This document shows positions 52,028 to 64,000 of a stretch of 64,000 nucleotides of DNA, one piece after another. A model generated the notes under the pieces. The model saw nothing but the letters and a program-made list of their open reading frames with translations, was not told the DNA's origin and searched no databases. The translations under genes were made by a program, and so were the position numbers. The stretch is from Nematostella vectensis (lineage: Eukaryota; Cnidaria; Anthozoa; Actiniaria; Edwardsiidae). The stretch covers positions 9,183,519-9,247,518 of the forward strand of contig NC_064036.1 in the NCBI RefSeq assembly GCF_932526225.1, written 5' to 3'. Positions within the stretch are counted from its first letter, which is position 1; every line of letters starts with the position of its first letter.

Positions 52028-52074
52028 TTTTTACATAACTTTATAAGTAGAAAGCCTTAATCTAGTGATCTCCG

Positions 52075-52190
52075 AAGACACAACTCTCTCGTGCAACAAG
52101 CAGCTCTCTCGTGCAACAAGCAACTCTCTCGTGCAACAAGCAACTCTCACGCAACAAGCGACTCTCACGCAACAAGCGACTCTCTCACGC
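52075..52190. repeat. Short tandem repeat, CTCTCTCGTGCAACAAGCA type
   Basis: Six degenerate units of about 19-22 bp just after the SH2 stop codon, probably in its 3' UTR. Confidence 0.75.
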
Positions 52191-52680
52191 TGTATATAGG
52201 GATACGTATAGGGATATTTTGAGGGATATACTTACATTCCCAACTTGTACATTTTGACTGCGACAACATAAATTCTCGAGGTACCCGAGAGCATTCTTTT
52301 TGTCAAGTGGTCTTAGATCCGATCTCCCAAAGTTTTTCTAACAATATGTAGTAGGGGTATCATGTTGTCTTTGTAAAAGAAACAAAAAGTGGATAATTGG
52401 ATAATACTGGGATAATCCACCTTAAAAGTATTTTATCAACAATTACTTAGGTGTGGTATCCGTATTGATACCGGACTAGGTAGGATATAACCGGACGGTT
52501 AGACAAGGACATGACCTGATAATTGATAAAAGACATTTCGGACGGATAAGATTGTACATGACTGGACGTGTTGACACGAATGTGACAAGCATGGTCGGGA
52601 TAGTATACCGGACACTTGGACAATATAAGACCGGACACTTGGACATGGATACGACTAGGATGGCTTAAAATGGACATACG

Positions 52681-54550
52681 TAAACAAGCCCAGATATGCG
52701 AAGTTGAATAAGGTCATACTTACGTAAGATATGCGAAGTTGAATGAGGTCATACTTACGTAAGATATGCGAAGTTGAATAAGGTCATACTTACGTAAGAT
52801 ATGCGAAGTTGAATATGGTCATACTTACGTAAGATATGCGAAGTTGAATAAGGTCATACTTACGTAAGATATGCGAAGTTGAGTAAGGTCATAATTACGT
52901 AAGATATGCGAAGTTGAATAAGGTTATACTTACGTAAGATATGCGAAGTTGAATAAGGTCATACTTACGTAAGATATGCGAAGTTGAATAAGGTCATAAT
53001 TACGTAAGATATGCGAAGTTGAATAAGGTCATAATTACGTAAGATATGCGAAGTTGAATAAGGTCATACTTACGTAAGATATGCGAAGTTGAATAAGGTC
53101 ATAATTACGTAAGATATGCGAAGTTGAATAAGGTCATACTTACGTAAGATATGCGAAGTTGAGTAAGGTCATACTTACGTAAGATATGCGAAGTTGAATA
53201 AGGTCATACTTACGTAAGATATGCGAAGTTGAATAAGGTTATAATTATGTAAGATATGCGAAGTTGAATAAGGTCATACTTACGTAAGATATGCGAAGTT
53301 GAGTAAGGTCATACTTACGTAAGATATGCGAAGTTGATAAGGTCATACTTACGTAAGAAATGCGAAGTTGATAAGGTCATACTTATACGTAAGATATGCG
53401 AAGTTGATAAGGTCATACTTACGTAAGATATGCGAAGTTGATAAGGTCATACTTACGTAAGATATGCGAAGTTGAATAAGGTCATACTTACGTAAGATAT
53501 GCGAGGTTGAATAAGGTCATACTTAAGTAAGAAATGCGAAGTTGATAAGGTCATGCTTATACGTAAGATATGCGAAGTTGAATAAGGTCATACTTACGTA
53601 AGATATGCGAAGTTGATAAGGTCATGCTTATACGTAAGATATGCGAAGTTGAATAAGGTCATACTTACGTAAGATATGCGAAGTTGATAAGGTCATGCTT
53701 ATACGTAAGATATGCGAAGTTGAATAAGGTCATACTTACGTAAGATATGCGAAGTTGATAAGGTCATACTTACGTAAGATATGCGAAGTTGATAAGGTCA
53801 TACTTATACGTAAGTTATGCGAAGTTGAATAAGGTCATACTTACGTAAGATATGCGAAGTTGATAAGGTCATACTTACGTAAGATATGCGAAGTTGAATA
53901 AGGTCATACTTACGTAAGATATGCGAGGTTGAATAAGGTCATACTTAAGTAAGATATGCGGAGTTGAATAAGGTCATACTTAAGTAAGATATGCGAAGTT
54001 GATAAGGTCATGCTTATACGTAAGATATGCGAAGTTGAATAAGGTCATACTTAAGTAAGATATGCGAAGTTGATAAGGTCATGCTTATACGTAAGATATG
54101 CGAAGTTGAATAAGGTCATACTTACGTAAGAAATGCGAAGTTGAATAAGGTCATACTTACGTAAGATATGCGAAGTTGAATAAGGTCATACTAACGTAAG
54201 ATATGCGAAGTTGAATAAGGTCATACTTACGTAAGATATGCGAAGTTGAATAAGGTCATACTTACGTAAGATATGCGAAGTTGATAAGGTCATACTTACG
54301 TAAGATATGCGAAGTTGATAAGGTCATACTTATACGTAAGATATGCGAAGTTGATAAGGTCATACTTATACGTAAGATATGCGAAGTTGAATAAGGTCAT
54401 GCTTAAGTAAGAAATGCGAAGTTGAATAAGGTCATACTTACGTAAGATATGCGAAGTTGATAAGGTCATACTTATACGTAAGATATGCGAAGTTGAATAA
54501 GGTCATACTTAAGTAAGATATGCGAATTTGAATAAGGTCATACTTACGTA
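52681..54550. repeat. 35-bp satellite array, about 53 units
   Basis: Unit TAAGATATGCGAAGTTGAATAAGGTCATACTTACG type (34-37 bp), highly uniform over 1.87 kb. Each unit joint contains ACTTACGTAAG, a small palindrome. A second variant has one A less and TTATACG. Non-coding. Confidence 0.92.
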
Positions 54551-56035
54551 ACAATCAGGCGCGTACACAGGGGGGTGCGCAGGGTGCGCGCATTGTTGCC
54601 TAATCTATCATTCCTATATTTTATATTAGGAGGTTAATACATAGGGGGCATGCTATACATTTATAAGGTTCGGTCGAAAAGGTCAATTAATTCACCTAGT
54701 GAAACAAAGCGTTGGCCCTGTTCATGGGCATGCATATCATGCATTGCCGCCTAATCACCCCACAAAGGGATTTGTAAATACTGTATAGTGTAGATATAGA
54801 ACTGATAGCAGTAGGCGGTAACACAGAAACCTAATATTTATTAGAAACAAACTGCAAACAAATAGAAGGATCCAACAATGTCACTCAAATATGCGTACGA
54901 TTTTGTCACGCCAAAATACATTTAATAAAATCTTACAAAGAAGAACTATGCTGTATTTTTTTAACCATACAGTAGGTCTGAAGCTGAATCAAAGGGGGAG
55001 AGATATGATTTTTGTCTTAGGCTAAGTTCAAACGCCGTATTATCCATGAGCCGTATTCAATGGAAAAGAATGCAAATGAATCTCAAGTTGATTGTTTCAT
55101 CTTCATTAGCATGCATTTGCATTGAATACGTCTCATAAAAAGTACGACGTTTGAACTTAGCCTTACTCTTCATTTTACATGCATCTACTTCAAATAAGAG
55201 TGTGTGTTAGCCCGCACTGCTTCATGGGTATCAAATACATAAGCAGATAAAATGTAAATAAAAGCCGTGGCATTTCTGTAAACATTTACACATAGACCAG
55301 GATTCAGCCAGTTATACATGAACCATTTAGGGCTACGACACATGGATTATTGAGTGCAACTTTATTTGGAATACCGTAAATGATCTTATAAACGCCGGGT
55401 GCATTTATTAAATTTCAAAGGTCCGAGGAGGGGGGGGGGATTCAATAGACAGGAGGCGTTTATTATAGATGGCCGAGGAGGCGCGTTCAAATTCGCGACA
55501 AATTTTAATAATATAACAAACACAAGTGCAGGGTTTTTAATTTCAGTCAGAATCACCTTAAAAGCCTGCGTAGCAAGCGTTTCTTGACATTGGGTAAGAC
55601 GCTACTCGCTTACCAGTGTTGATTAAGAAAAACGCGATTTATTTTTCCGGAATTCGTTGGCCTTTTGGTTTTAAGCTCGAAGGGAGGGGAGCAGGGGAGG
55701 GTAGGGTAGGGGGAAGGTAGTGTATGTTAGAGAGTGGCGTTCAGTAAACACCTTTGCTTAGGGGGGAGGGGGCGTACTGTAGATATGGAGCGTTGATTAG
55801 ATCATTTACGGTAGGTGTATGAATACTGGAGAAATAACACGCGTCGCTCACGATGTCTTCGTTAGCCCCGCCTTCCTGGACAATCTCGGTTTTGTAATTT
55901 CAAAAGAAGAAAAACGCCTTGCGACCCCCCTCCTTTTTCCCTTATATCTGTGGTACTAATGTAGATCCTCTCCTTAGTCCATTCTACGTCCTCGATTCTA
56001 CCACAGGACTCCTGTCCCCATGACATCGAGTCAGA
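54551..56035. other. Intergenic stretch with one short foldback element
   Basis: No gene supported. A 148-bp foldback lies at 55018-55165; G-runs near 55430 and 55690-55770. Confidence 0.6.
55018..55165. mobile_element. Foldback MITE-like element, 148 bp
   Basis: Starts TAGGCTAAGTTCAAACG and ends CGTTTGAACTTAGCCTTA; inner arms also pair (CCGTATTCAATG, CATTGAATACG). Non-coding; possibly a TTA target duplication. Confidence 0.7.
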
Positions 56036-56039
56036 TAGA

Positions 56040-57390
56040 TAGATCTAATGTCTTGTCATGCCTAGGATTGCTCAAGAGTAAGAGTTGAGCGAGGGGTGAG
56101 CGAGAGGTGTTCAAGAGGTGAGCGAGTGGTGAGCGGGTGATGAGCGAGAGGTTATCGAGAGGTGGGCGAGGGGTGAGCGAGAGGTGAGCGAGTGGTGAGT
56201 GAGTGATGAGCGAGAGGTGGGCGAGAGGTGAGCGAGTGGTGAGCGAGTGATGAGCGAGAGGTGAGCGAGAGGTGGGCGAGAGGTGAGCGAGGGGTGAGCG
56301 AGAGGTGAGCGAGTGGTGAGTGAGTGATGAGCGAGAGGTTATCGAGAGGTGGGCGAGGGGTGAGCGAGAGGTGTGCAAGAGGTGAGCGAGGGGTGAGCGA
56401 GAGGTGGGCGAGAGGTGAGCAAGTGGTGAGTGAGTGATGAGCGAGAGGTGAGCGAGGGGTGAGCGAGAGGTGAGCAATAGGTGAGCGAGGGGTGAGCGAA
56501 TGGTGAGTCAATGATGAGCGAGAGATGGGCGAGGGGTGAACAAGAGGTGGGCGAGGGGTGAGCGAGAGGTGGGCGAGGGGTGAACGAGAGGTGAGCGAGG
56601 GGTGAGTGAGAGGTGGGCGAGAGGTGAGCGAGTGGTGAGTGAGAGGTGAACGAGAGGTGGGCGAGGGGTGAGCGAGTGGTGAGTCAATGATGAGGGAGAG
56701 GTGGGCGAGGGGTGAACGAGAGGTGGGCGAGGGGTGAGCGAGAGGTGGACGAGGGGTGAACGAGAGGTGAGCGAGGGGTGAGCGAGAGGTGGGCGAGAGG
56801 TGAGCGAGTGGTGAGTGAGAGGTGAGCGAGAGGTGAGCGAGGGGTGAGCGAGAGGTGAGCGAGTGATGAGTGAGAGGTGGGCGAGGGGTAAACGAGAGGT
56901 GGGCGAGAGGTGAGCGAGGGGTGTGCAAGAGGTGTGCAAGAGGTGAGCGAGGGGTGAGCGAGATGTGAGCGAGTGATGAGCGAGAGGTGGGCGAGAGGTG
57001 AGCGAGAGGCGAGGAGTAAGCGAGTGATGAGCGAGAGGTGGGCGAGAGGTAGGCGAGAGGTGGGCGAGGGGTGAGCGAGCGGTGGGCGAGAGGTGAGCGA
57101 GAGGTGGGCGAGGGGTGAGCGAGCGGTGGGCGAGAGGTGAGCGAGGGATGAGCGAGGGCTGAGCGAGAGCAAAAGATGAGAGAAGGGTGAGCGAGTGATA
57201 AGCTAGAGGTGGGCGAGGATTGATTGAGAGGTGAGCGAGAGGTGAGCGAAGGGTGAGCGAGTGATAACCTAGAGGTGAGCGAGAGATAGACGAGGGGTGA
57301 GTGAGGGTGAGCGAGGGGTGGGCGAGAGGTGAGCGAGAAGTGGGCGAAAGGTGAGCGAGGGATAAAAGGTGGGCGAGGGGGATGATCGAG
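56040..57390. repeat. 11-bp minisatellite, GAGCGAGAGGT type
   Basis: About 120 degenerate units of 11 bp over 1.35 kb. Because 11 is not a multiple of 3 and the unit has no stop on the minus strand, all three minus frames stay open as repeats of an 11-residue peptide; these are not genes. Contains many GGTGAGC donor-like words on the plus strand. Confidence 0.92.
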
Positions 57391-57668
57391 GGACGAAAAA
57401 ACACTCAAAGATGGATTGCTTTTTTAATCTGTGTGTGATTGGACCTAATTACTGACTTTCTGACGTATTGGATAACGTTACAACATCATGCTTGGCGACT
57501 TGGCCATCTTATTTGTATTATTCTGTATTATTTACAGCAAAATAATGTGATAGCAACAAAGAAGGCAAAAACATCAATAAAACTTTTAAAAACTTTGAAA
57601 ATCTGGAATTTTGAAACACGTTTCAGAATTTCCCTTCAGATTAGGCCTCATCACTCAACCACCTTACA

Positions 57669-57670
57669 TG

Positions 57671-57706
<36 letters not shown>
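57669..57706. repeat. (ATC)n/(AGC)n microsatellite
   Basis: ATCATCATC run followed by AGCAGCAGC. Confidence 0.85.
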
Positions 57707-57712
<6 letters not shown>

Positions 57713-57920
57713 ACATAATTGCACTCAGTCTGAAAGACACGAGCTTCTATTCGTTTCCATTCCATTCGCTTTTGTGCTAATTTAGTTAAATGCTGAGAAC
57801 AACATATAATGGTTGAAGGTTTATTGGAGTCATCATTATCGTCATCATCCTCACTGAAACTATCTTCATAATTCCTATCCAGCATTTTTTCTGATGTTTT
57901 GCAATAATTCTTTTCTAGCC

Positions 57921-59892
57921 TCACTCCAGTTTAATATTCCTAGCTTCTGCGACGCTGATATAGGAATTTATCACCGCAACACCAAACTGTCGTCGAAGTG
58001 GGTAATGTGGCGTCACAGTCTTTGCAAACGCGCCATTCACATAGACTGTGACGGAAAATTGCGTGATGCTGAGAGAGACTGTAAACCAGGTGTTTGGTAA
58101 AGGGGACCCGAGGAGGCAATCACCGGTCGTGAAGTCTATTACCATAACTCCCCCAGTCCTGATGTAAGAACTCTGGATACAGTTGTCGGCGTAACCAATT
58201 CTGCAAAAAGAAAAATTGCACTATAGTCACCACCAGCAGCATTGAACGCAATAGGGCTTAATGTGGCTAGATAGGGGAGAAACGCGCATGGTGCATTATC
58301 GCAGGAAAGGAAAGAGACGCGCGCGGTGCATTATGGCAGGAAAGGGAAGAGACGCGCGCGGTGCATTATGGCAGGAAAGGGAAGAGACGCGCGCGGTGCA
58401 TTATGGCTGGAAAGGGACGAGACGCGCACGGTGCATTATGGCAGGAAAGGGACGAGACGCGCACGGTGCATTATGGCAGGAAAGGGAAAAGACGCGCGCG
58501 GTGCATTATGGCTGGAAAGGGACGAGACGCGCACGGTGCATTATGGCGGGAAAAGGAAGAGACACGCACGGTGCATTATGGCGGGAAAGAGAAGATACGC
58601 GCACGGTGCATTATGGCGGGAAAGGGAAGAGACGCACACGGTGCATTATGGCGGGAAGGGAAAGATACGCGCACGGTGCATTATAGCGGGAAAGAGAAGA
58701 TACGCGCACGGTGCATTATGGCGGGAAAGGGAAGAGACGCACACGGTGCATTATGGCGGGAAGGGAAAGATACGCGCACGGTGCATTATGACGGGAAAGA
58801 GAAGATACGCGCACGGTGCATTATGGCGGGAAAGGGAAGAGACGCACACGGTGCATTATGGCGGAAAGGGAAAGATACGCGCACGGTGCATTATGACGGG
58901 AAAAAGAAGATATGCGCACGGTGCATTTTGATGGGAGAGGACATTTTGAAGGCAAGAGGACATTAGTGAAGGCAGAATACATAAGTATGAATGATTGTAC
59001 CTGAAATTGATAACATCATATCTATCGTTGTCCTGGATGTTGCAGATGACGCCTGGGAATATAAAATGGGTGCGATTATCATGACCCCAAGCGCGCAAGT
59101 CCATTGACACTGTGTATGGCTGGCCGATGACACCACTTGCAGCTGACGTAAGAAATCGGACATAGCAGACTATCGTTCTCGTCAAAGATGCGTCCATCTG
59201 AATGTAATCAGGGTTCACTTGATAGGCGGGGCAATCCCGGGAATAGTATGGCATTGACGTCATTGCTGTTGACAAAAAGCAAAAACAGATATTACAAAGT
59301 TAAAAACAATAAACCTCATCATCAAACAAAATGAACTCAGAAGAGGCAAGGAGAAACTTACCAATTAACTCGACCCGAGATCCCTTGAACTGCGCAGGGC
59401 ATGAGCATGCCACAGGGTTTCCACCAAGACACTCGCCTCTATTGACGCAAGAGTTTTTCATTCCCATAATTCATCGCAAGCCGACCTTTTCCTTCCCATA
59501 ATTCATCGCAAGCCAACATTTTCCTTCCCATAATTCATCGCAAACCCACCTCTTCCTTCCCATAATTCATCGCAAGCCCACCTTTTCCTTCCCATAATTC
59601 ATCGCAAGCCCACCTTTTCCTTCCCGCCTAAAGACCTATATACTTAATTAGTCCTCTTTCGTTTCTCTTACTTAATCGTGGCGTTCTTACCTCTGAAAGG
59701 ATATTCAAAGTAGACCATGTGTGGACTGGGCACAAAATCACTGGGATTCACTGTCTTTGTGCTCTTGTTTAGTTCGCACGCGGACGTCATCTTATTAAAA
59801 TTGATACTGTAGCACTTTTCTCGCTTCTTTCTTCGTTTAAAGCAGAAATGCATGTGCTCCACAAAAAATGACTCGAGAACATGACCCCTGAG
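57921..59892 (-). CDS. Extracellular PAN/EGF-type protein, 3' exons, partial
   Basis: Exons seen in transcript order: 59691-59892, about 59362-59448, 59001-59265, 57921-58200. First: the C-terminal part of a PAN/apple-like domain (LRGHVLESFFVEH, CYSINFNKMTSACELNKSTK, PSDFVPSPHMVYFEYPF). Second: an EGF-like stretch (CVNRGECLGGNPVACSCPAQ), whose last Cys is not seen. Third: SYSRDCP-like start and AASGVIGQPYTVSMDLRAWG. Last: CIQSSYIRTGGVMVIDFTTG, TWFTVSLSITQFSVTVYVNG and a stop after NIKLE, looking like a LamG/jelly-roll-type beta domain (inference). PAN-EGF architectures are common in cnidarians. The second exon's acceptor is not resolved, because a 31-bp repeat abuts it. Upstream exons lie to the right and were not identified. 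Confidence 0.65.
58265..58930. repeat. 35-bp minisatellite in the PAN/EGF gene intron
   Basis: About 19 units with GGTGCATTATGGC(A/G)GGAAAG followed by GAAGAGACGCGCAC. 35 bp is not a multiple of 3, so three plus-strand frames stay open with the same 35-residue repeat; artefacts. Confidence 0.92.
59462..59625. repeat. 31-bp tandem repeat next to the EGF-like exon
   Basis: Five units of TTCCCATAATTCATCGCAAG plus a variable CC(G/A)ACCTTTT spacer, abutting the 5' side of the EGF-like exon on the minus strand. Confidence 0.85.
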
Positions 59893-62640
59893 CTGGTGTC
59901 AGTCGATGGAAGGAGTATAGCATTTTGAGGTCAGCATTTTCCTACACATGCAAAGAAGCAGGGATCCAAGGAACTCTAGCCGTTTAGTAGGTGCCATCAA
60001 AATATAAAATCAAAGAAATGCCTGACATCGTAGTACGTAAGAATACACCTAGACATGAAGTCCGTGTCAAGCTAGACTGTCTACTCATGCTAATAGGCCA
60101 TTCCAGCTATGATCATGCGCGCGCACTTTACATGGAAACCTGCTGTCATGCACTGCGCACTTTGTAAGGTGCAAGCTTAAACAAGTATAAAAGGCGCGCC
60201 TGGTCCAAATCGTCATTCTCGCTAGACTTTGTCGAGTGCAGAGCTCCATAAAAATAAACAAAAAAGTAATGATTAAGTTCGAAATAATGTTTTAAACATC
60301 AATAGTGCAAAAACAACTAAATTTTTAATCTTCTCTAGTGACTGGACAAAAAGGAAAAGAACGATTTTCTTCGATAACTTTTAGTGTTTATGACACATAG
60401 TTGGTGGAAAGAAAGTTGGTAGAGCTCTGCACTACTTGACGGTTTGAGTGAGTCGCCATCTGCCCATGGGCTCCTTTTATACCGCAGGTGCAGCCCCTGG
60501 GCGCCCCCGCACATCATGGATATTTTATACCGCAGGTGCAGCCCCTGGGCGCCCCCGCACAACATGGGTATTTTATACCGCAGGTGCAGCCCCTGGGCGC
60601 CCCCGCACATCATGGATATTTTATACCGCAGGTCCATCCAAAGGCGCTCTGCATTTTGGTAGTTGCGGTAGTGGTGCGCGCGCAAGCTGACAGCCGGAAT
60701 ATTTGCCTGGTGTCGCCATAGTCACTATTTCTTTTGTTTTTAATGTTAACTTAAAGCGAGAAGGACACTTAGGATTTTAATCCTATCATGCAAACGAGGA
60801 ACGTGTACAGGAACGCTCTTGTTTGTGAAGACAGCTAGTTGCCAAGCGCCTAACAAAAAAAACCCTTATAGGTAGCTAAGAAACCAAGACAATCATTTAC
60901 AAAAAAAAATGAGTACAAAAAACTGATTGCTAAAATGTGTGCACGGAAAATGCAAAAAAAACATATTTGATGATTGAAGAGTTTCAAGGCTTTTTTCTTT
61001 GCTATCTTTACTTGTTACTTTGTTTTTGATAAAACTTCTACCTTTTCTCTCGTAGCGATGCATATTTACAATAACTGCCCAAATTATTAAAGTTATGGTG
61101 GAACAATCCAGCCAGCGTTTCTAGTAACCTTGGAAACATTGCAAACATTAGGGGATATTGAAAACGAAAAATCGTAAAGCAGAACCAAAACGGGAAATAC
61201 CACAAAGTGAAAATTATAAGAGAAGAAGTATGAATGATAGGTAAAACTGTGTACAGCTTTTTCCTTCACCGACAAAAAAGGTTGCAATTCCCACTTTTTC
61301 TGTCAATGCCTGGAAAAATTAAATCCGAACCAAAAAATGCATCAGTCCTTCAGTACCGAAGCTCTCGCGAAATAAAGCGCTACAAAATGCATACCTTGTA
61401 TACAAACTTACCCTCAACTGAGCTATAGAGGTTGTTGTCCTCTCAACGAGTGGAATTCAAGAATGAACTTGTCATCACAAAGCGACCAAAAGATACATTT
61501 TTAAACAAAACAATTGTAAACAAATAGTATAATTGTGGAGGCATCGATTCAAAGACTTTTTGAGCGCAAGAACATTCACAAAAGCAGCCGTCTTTTACCT
61601 TAAATGTTTAATGTTGCTAGACCCCTAAACAGATAGATATCTTAACCCTGTATATAAAAATCAGAAAATTAAAGAAGCAATGGTTCACAAATAAAAAGAC
61701 ATTGAGGCCGCACTTTGATCCTTGTGGCTTGGAATGAAACACGTAGCATGGAAAGCTCCCAAAGAGTTCAAGAGGAACCTATCTAAATACCTACATTACT
61801 GGCCGAATTTCTCAGTGTCCTAAAAAGATACTTTAGTTCGTATAGAATTGTCTTTGTGAATACTATTAAAGACCAAATGTTAATTATTCGGTAAAATTGA
61901 CATTTTTTTAAATTTTTAATCAATATTGTTAAGTGAGTCACTCCGCTATATGCTGTATATAATAAACCTCCCAGCCAGCAATGTCTTACTGCAATCGGAG
62001 CACGATACAGAAACATTGGGGAAAACCTCGTCCACGTGCTCCCAGTGCCCCTCCCTCTGCTACGACCCTGTTTCAAATGCTAAATCGCCACAGGCTTCCC
62101 GCCATCATTCAAATACCTTGAAGAGTTTTCATTTGCCAGCACTGGAATGGTTTCCAATTATGCCAACTCGCTCTCAGGCGCTGACAATCAAACAGTACCA
62201 AACGTAATTCCTTTAGTTTGAATGATGGAAACAACAAAGTGGTTATAGTAGTTGACGAGAGTTTGCGGGATATTGAAAATGGGGGTAAAACACATCGTAA
62301 AAAAAGACAAAAAGATCTCCATCACGTTTGCACTGATGAGAATAAGTAATTTGTGTTATTATATTAATGTGCACCAAAAGCTACCTGTAATTAGTGGAAA
62401 CCACTTGAATGGTCACTCAGAAAACTGCAGTTATAATCAAATGCCTGTTTTGTCATCTTTATTTGCACTATTTCGCGGACGTAAACTTCCTTGAAGATCA
62501 ATTTTTTTTACCTGGTTACTTTATCGTATGTAGATATGTTCAACATTGATATCCAACAAACTGACAAATATCACCGAAAGGTCATAATTTTTTCGTGTGG
62601 TTTGTTTGCCGGTGTACATTTTTGCAGTTATTGTCACAGA
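59893..62640. other. Intergenic stretch, no gene supported
   Basis: Contains a 48-bp repeat (60479-60630) and a TATAAAAGG-like motif at about 60186 on plus without a recognisable following gene. Otherwise AT-rich sequence with nothing I can name. Confidence 0.5.
60479..60630. repeat. 48-bp tandem repeat, three copies and a partial
   Basis: ACCGCAGGTGCAGCCCCTGG, then GCGCCCCCGCAC and TATTTTAT. Unit length is a multiple of 3, so open frames on both strands are artefacts. Confidence 0.9.
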
Positions 62641-62699
62641 GCCGTAGCAGGACACGTAAGATTGGGGGAGGGGGGGAGGGAGGGGGGCACAATACAGAA

Positions 62700-63870
62700 A
62701 CATTAAGAAAATATTGGGGGGGGGGCAGCCACGCCCCTTCTGGTCATTTCCTTATAATTTGAAAATATTGGGGGAGGGGGTCACATGCCCCCAGCCACGC
62801 CCCTTCTGGTCATTTCCTTATTATTTGAAAATATTGGGGGAGGGGGTCACATGCCCCCAGCCACGCCCCTTCTGGTCATTTCCTTATAATTTGAAAATAT
62901 TGGGGGAGGGAGTCACATGCCCCCAGCCACGCCCCTTCTGGTCATTTCCTTATAATTTGAAAATATTGGGGGAGGGGGTCACATGCCCCCTGCCACGCCC
63001 CTTCTGGTCATTTCCTTATAATTTGAAAATATTGGGGGAGGGGGTCACATGCCCCCGGCCACGCCCCTTCTGGTCATTTCCTTATAATTTGAAAATATTG
63101 GGGGAGGGGGTCACATTCCCCCAGCTACGGCCCTTCTGGTCAATTCCTTATAATTTGAAAATATTGGGGGAGGGGGTCACATGCCCCCAGCCACGCCCCT
63201 TCTGGTCCTTTTCTTATGATTTGAAAATATTGGGGAAGGGGGTCACATGCCCCAGCCACGCCCCTTCTGGTCATTTCCTTATAATTTTTGAAAATATTGG
63301 GGGAGGGGTTCACATGCCATGCCCCCAGCCACGCCCCTTCTGGTCATTTCCTTATAATTTGAAAATATTGGGGGAGGGAGTCACATGCCCCCAGCCACGC
63401 CCCTTCTGGTCATTTCCTTATAATTTGAAAATTTTGGGGGAGGGGGTCACATGCCCCCAGCCACGCCCCTTCTGGTCATTTCCTAATAATTTGAAAATAT
63501 TGGGGGAGGGGGTCACATGCCCCCGGCCACGCCCCTTCTGGTCTTTTCCTTATAATTTGAAAATATTGGGGGAGGGGGTCACATGCCCCCAGCTACGGCC
63601 CTTCTGGTCAATTCCTTATAATTTGAAAATATTGGGGGAGGGGGTCACATGCCCCCAGCCACGCCCCTTCTGGTCCTTTTCTTATTATTTGAAAATATTG
63701 GGGAAGGGGGTCACATGCCCCCAGCCACGCCCCTTCTGGTCATTTCCTTATAATTTTTGAAAATATTGGGGGAGGGGTTCACATGCCATGCCCCCAGCCA
63801 CGCCCCTTTTGGTCATTTTCTTATGATTTGAAAATATTGGGGGAGGGGGTCACATACCCCCAGCTACGAC
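62700..63870. repeat. 66-bp satellite array with higher-order structure
   Basis: About 17 units of GCCACGCCCCTTCTGGTCAT / TTCCTTATAATTTGAAAATA / TTGGGGGAGGGGGTCACATG. Variants recur in order: a unit with ATTTTTGAAAATATT and GGTTCACATGCCATGCC occurs at about 63280-63330 and again at about 63745-63800, some 465 bp apart. 66 is a multiple of 3, giving a 348-residue repeat frame that is not a gene. Confidence 0.9.
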
Positions 63871-64000
63871 CCTGTGTGTCATCATCAAAATATCACATGT
63901 CATCATTAAAACACCACATGACAAACGCTTTTTTTTTAACAATTTCGATCTGCAAAACTTGTATTGGAGTCTGTGTATGTGGATTTTCTCACTTTTGAGG

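Noticed and set aside
52681-54550. CRISPR-like regular array
   Set aside because: No unique spacers; the whole unit repeats, in a eukaryotic genome.
56031-57408. Three long minus-strand open frames (up to 418 codons) of Ser/Leu/His/Pro repeats
   Set aside because: Explained by an 11-bp repeat without stops, which opens all three frames with the same peptide.
58261-58966. Three overlapping plus-strand frames of up to 201 codons
   Set aside because: 35-bp repeat artefact inside an intron of the PAN/EGF gene.
60444-60721. Three overlapping plus-strand frames with SPWAPP repeats
   Set aside because: 48-bp tandem repeat; frames open on both strands.
62714-63760. 348-codon frame of a 22-residue repeat
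   Set aside because: 66-bp satellite; unit length divisible by 3 keeps the frame open. No start context or homology.

Overview
The window reads as nuclear DNA of an invertebrate animal, most likely a cnidarian (inference from exon structure, PAN-EGF gene architecture and repeat style; not proven). Host DNA is AT-rich, full of introns and unusually rich in minisatellites. Into it is inserted one visibly GC-richer, gene-dense block: a complete Polinton/Maverick (adintovirus-like) element at 22855-44568 (21,714 bp). It has 220-bp terminal inverted repeats that I read as identical base for base, AGTAGT...ACTACT ends and a 6-bp target duplication AATTAC on both sides. All core reading frames are open, so the insertion looks young.

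Left flank (1-20852). A 32-exon P5B-type ATPase (ATP13A2/3 family) runs on the minus strand from 18121 down to 718; its C-terminal end lies beyond the window. Introns hold minisatellites, several of which copy the neighbouring exon's own splice site, plus two MITE-like inverted repeats. Between 18122 and 20852 is a cluster of foldback elements.

Centre (20853-52027). A 256-codon-scale SH2-domain gene on the plus strand can be built from five phase-compatible exons (20853-20878, 44877-44990, 45383-45527, 50955-51318, 51906-52027). The Polinton sits in its first intron, within a host minisatellite of about 35 bp.

Polinton gene order, left to right: GRF zinc-finger protein with an overlapping second frame; two minus-strand coiled-coil genes, one tail-anchored; protein-primed DNA polymerase B (1,378 aa); chromodomain integrase; two tandem paralogous minor-capsid/penton-like proteins; a small membrane-active-like protein; double-jelly-roll major capsid protein; adenain-like protease; packaging ATPase; a disordered basic protein; three small basic or core-like proteins; a conserved 152-aa protein; minus-strand exonuclease-like and small membrane proteins; a membrane-anchored RING protein with a possible downstream exon; and a minus-strand 315-aa protein starting just inside the right TIR. 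Replication (PolB), integration (integrase) and virion assembly (MCP, penton, protease, ATPase, core proteins) are all present, so it has what a virus-like life cycle would need. Promoters use TATA boxes, CCAAT boxes and TGACGTCA (CRE/ATF) sites; the TIRs carry three CREs each and drive the outermost genes inward.

Right flank (52028-64000). Mostly satellite arrays (35-bp, 11-bp, 35-bp, 48-bp and 66-bp units), with the 3' exons of a PAN/EGF-type extracellular protein gene on the minus strand (57921-59892). No RNA genes or CRISPR arrays were found.
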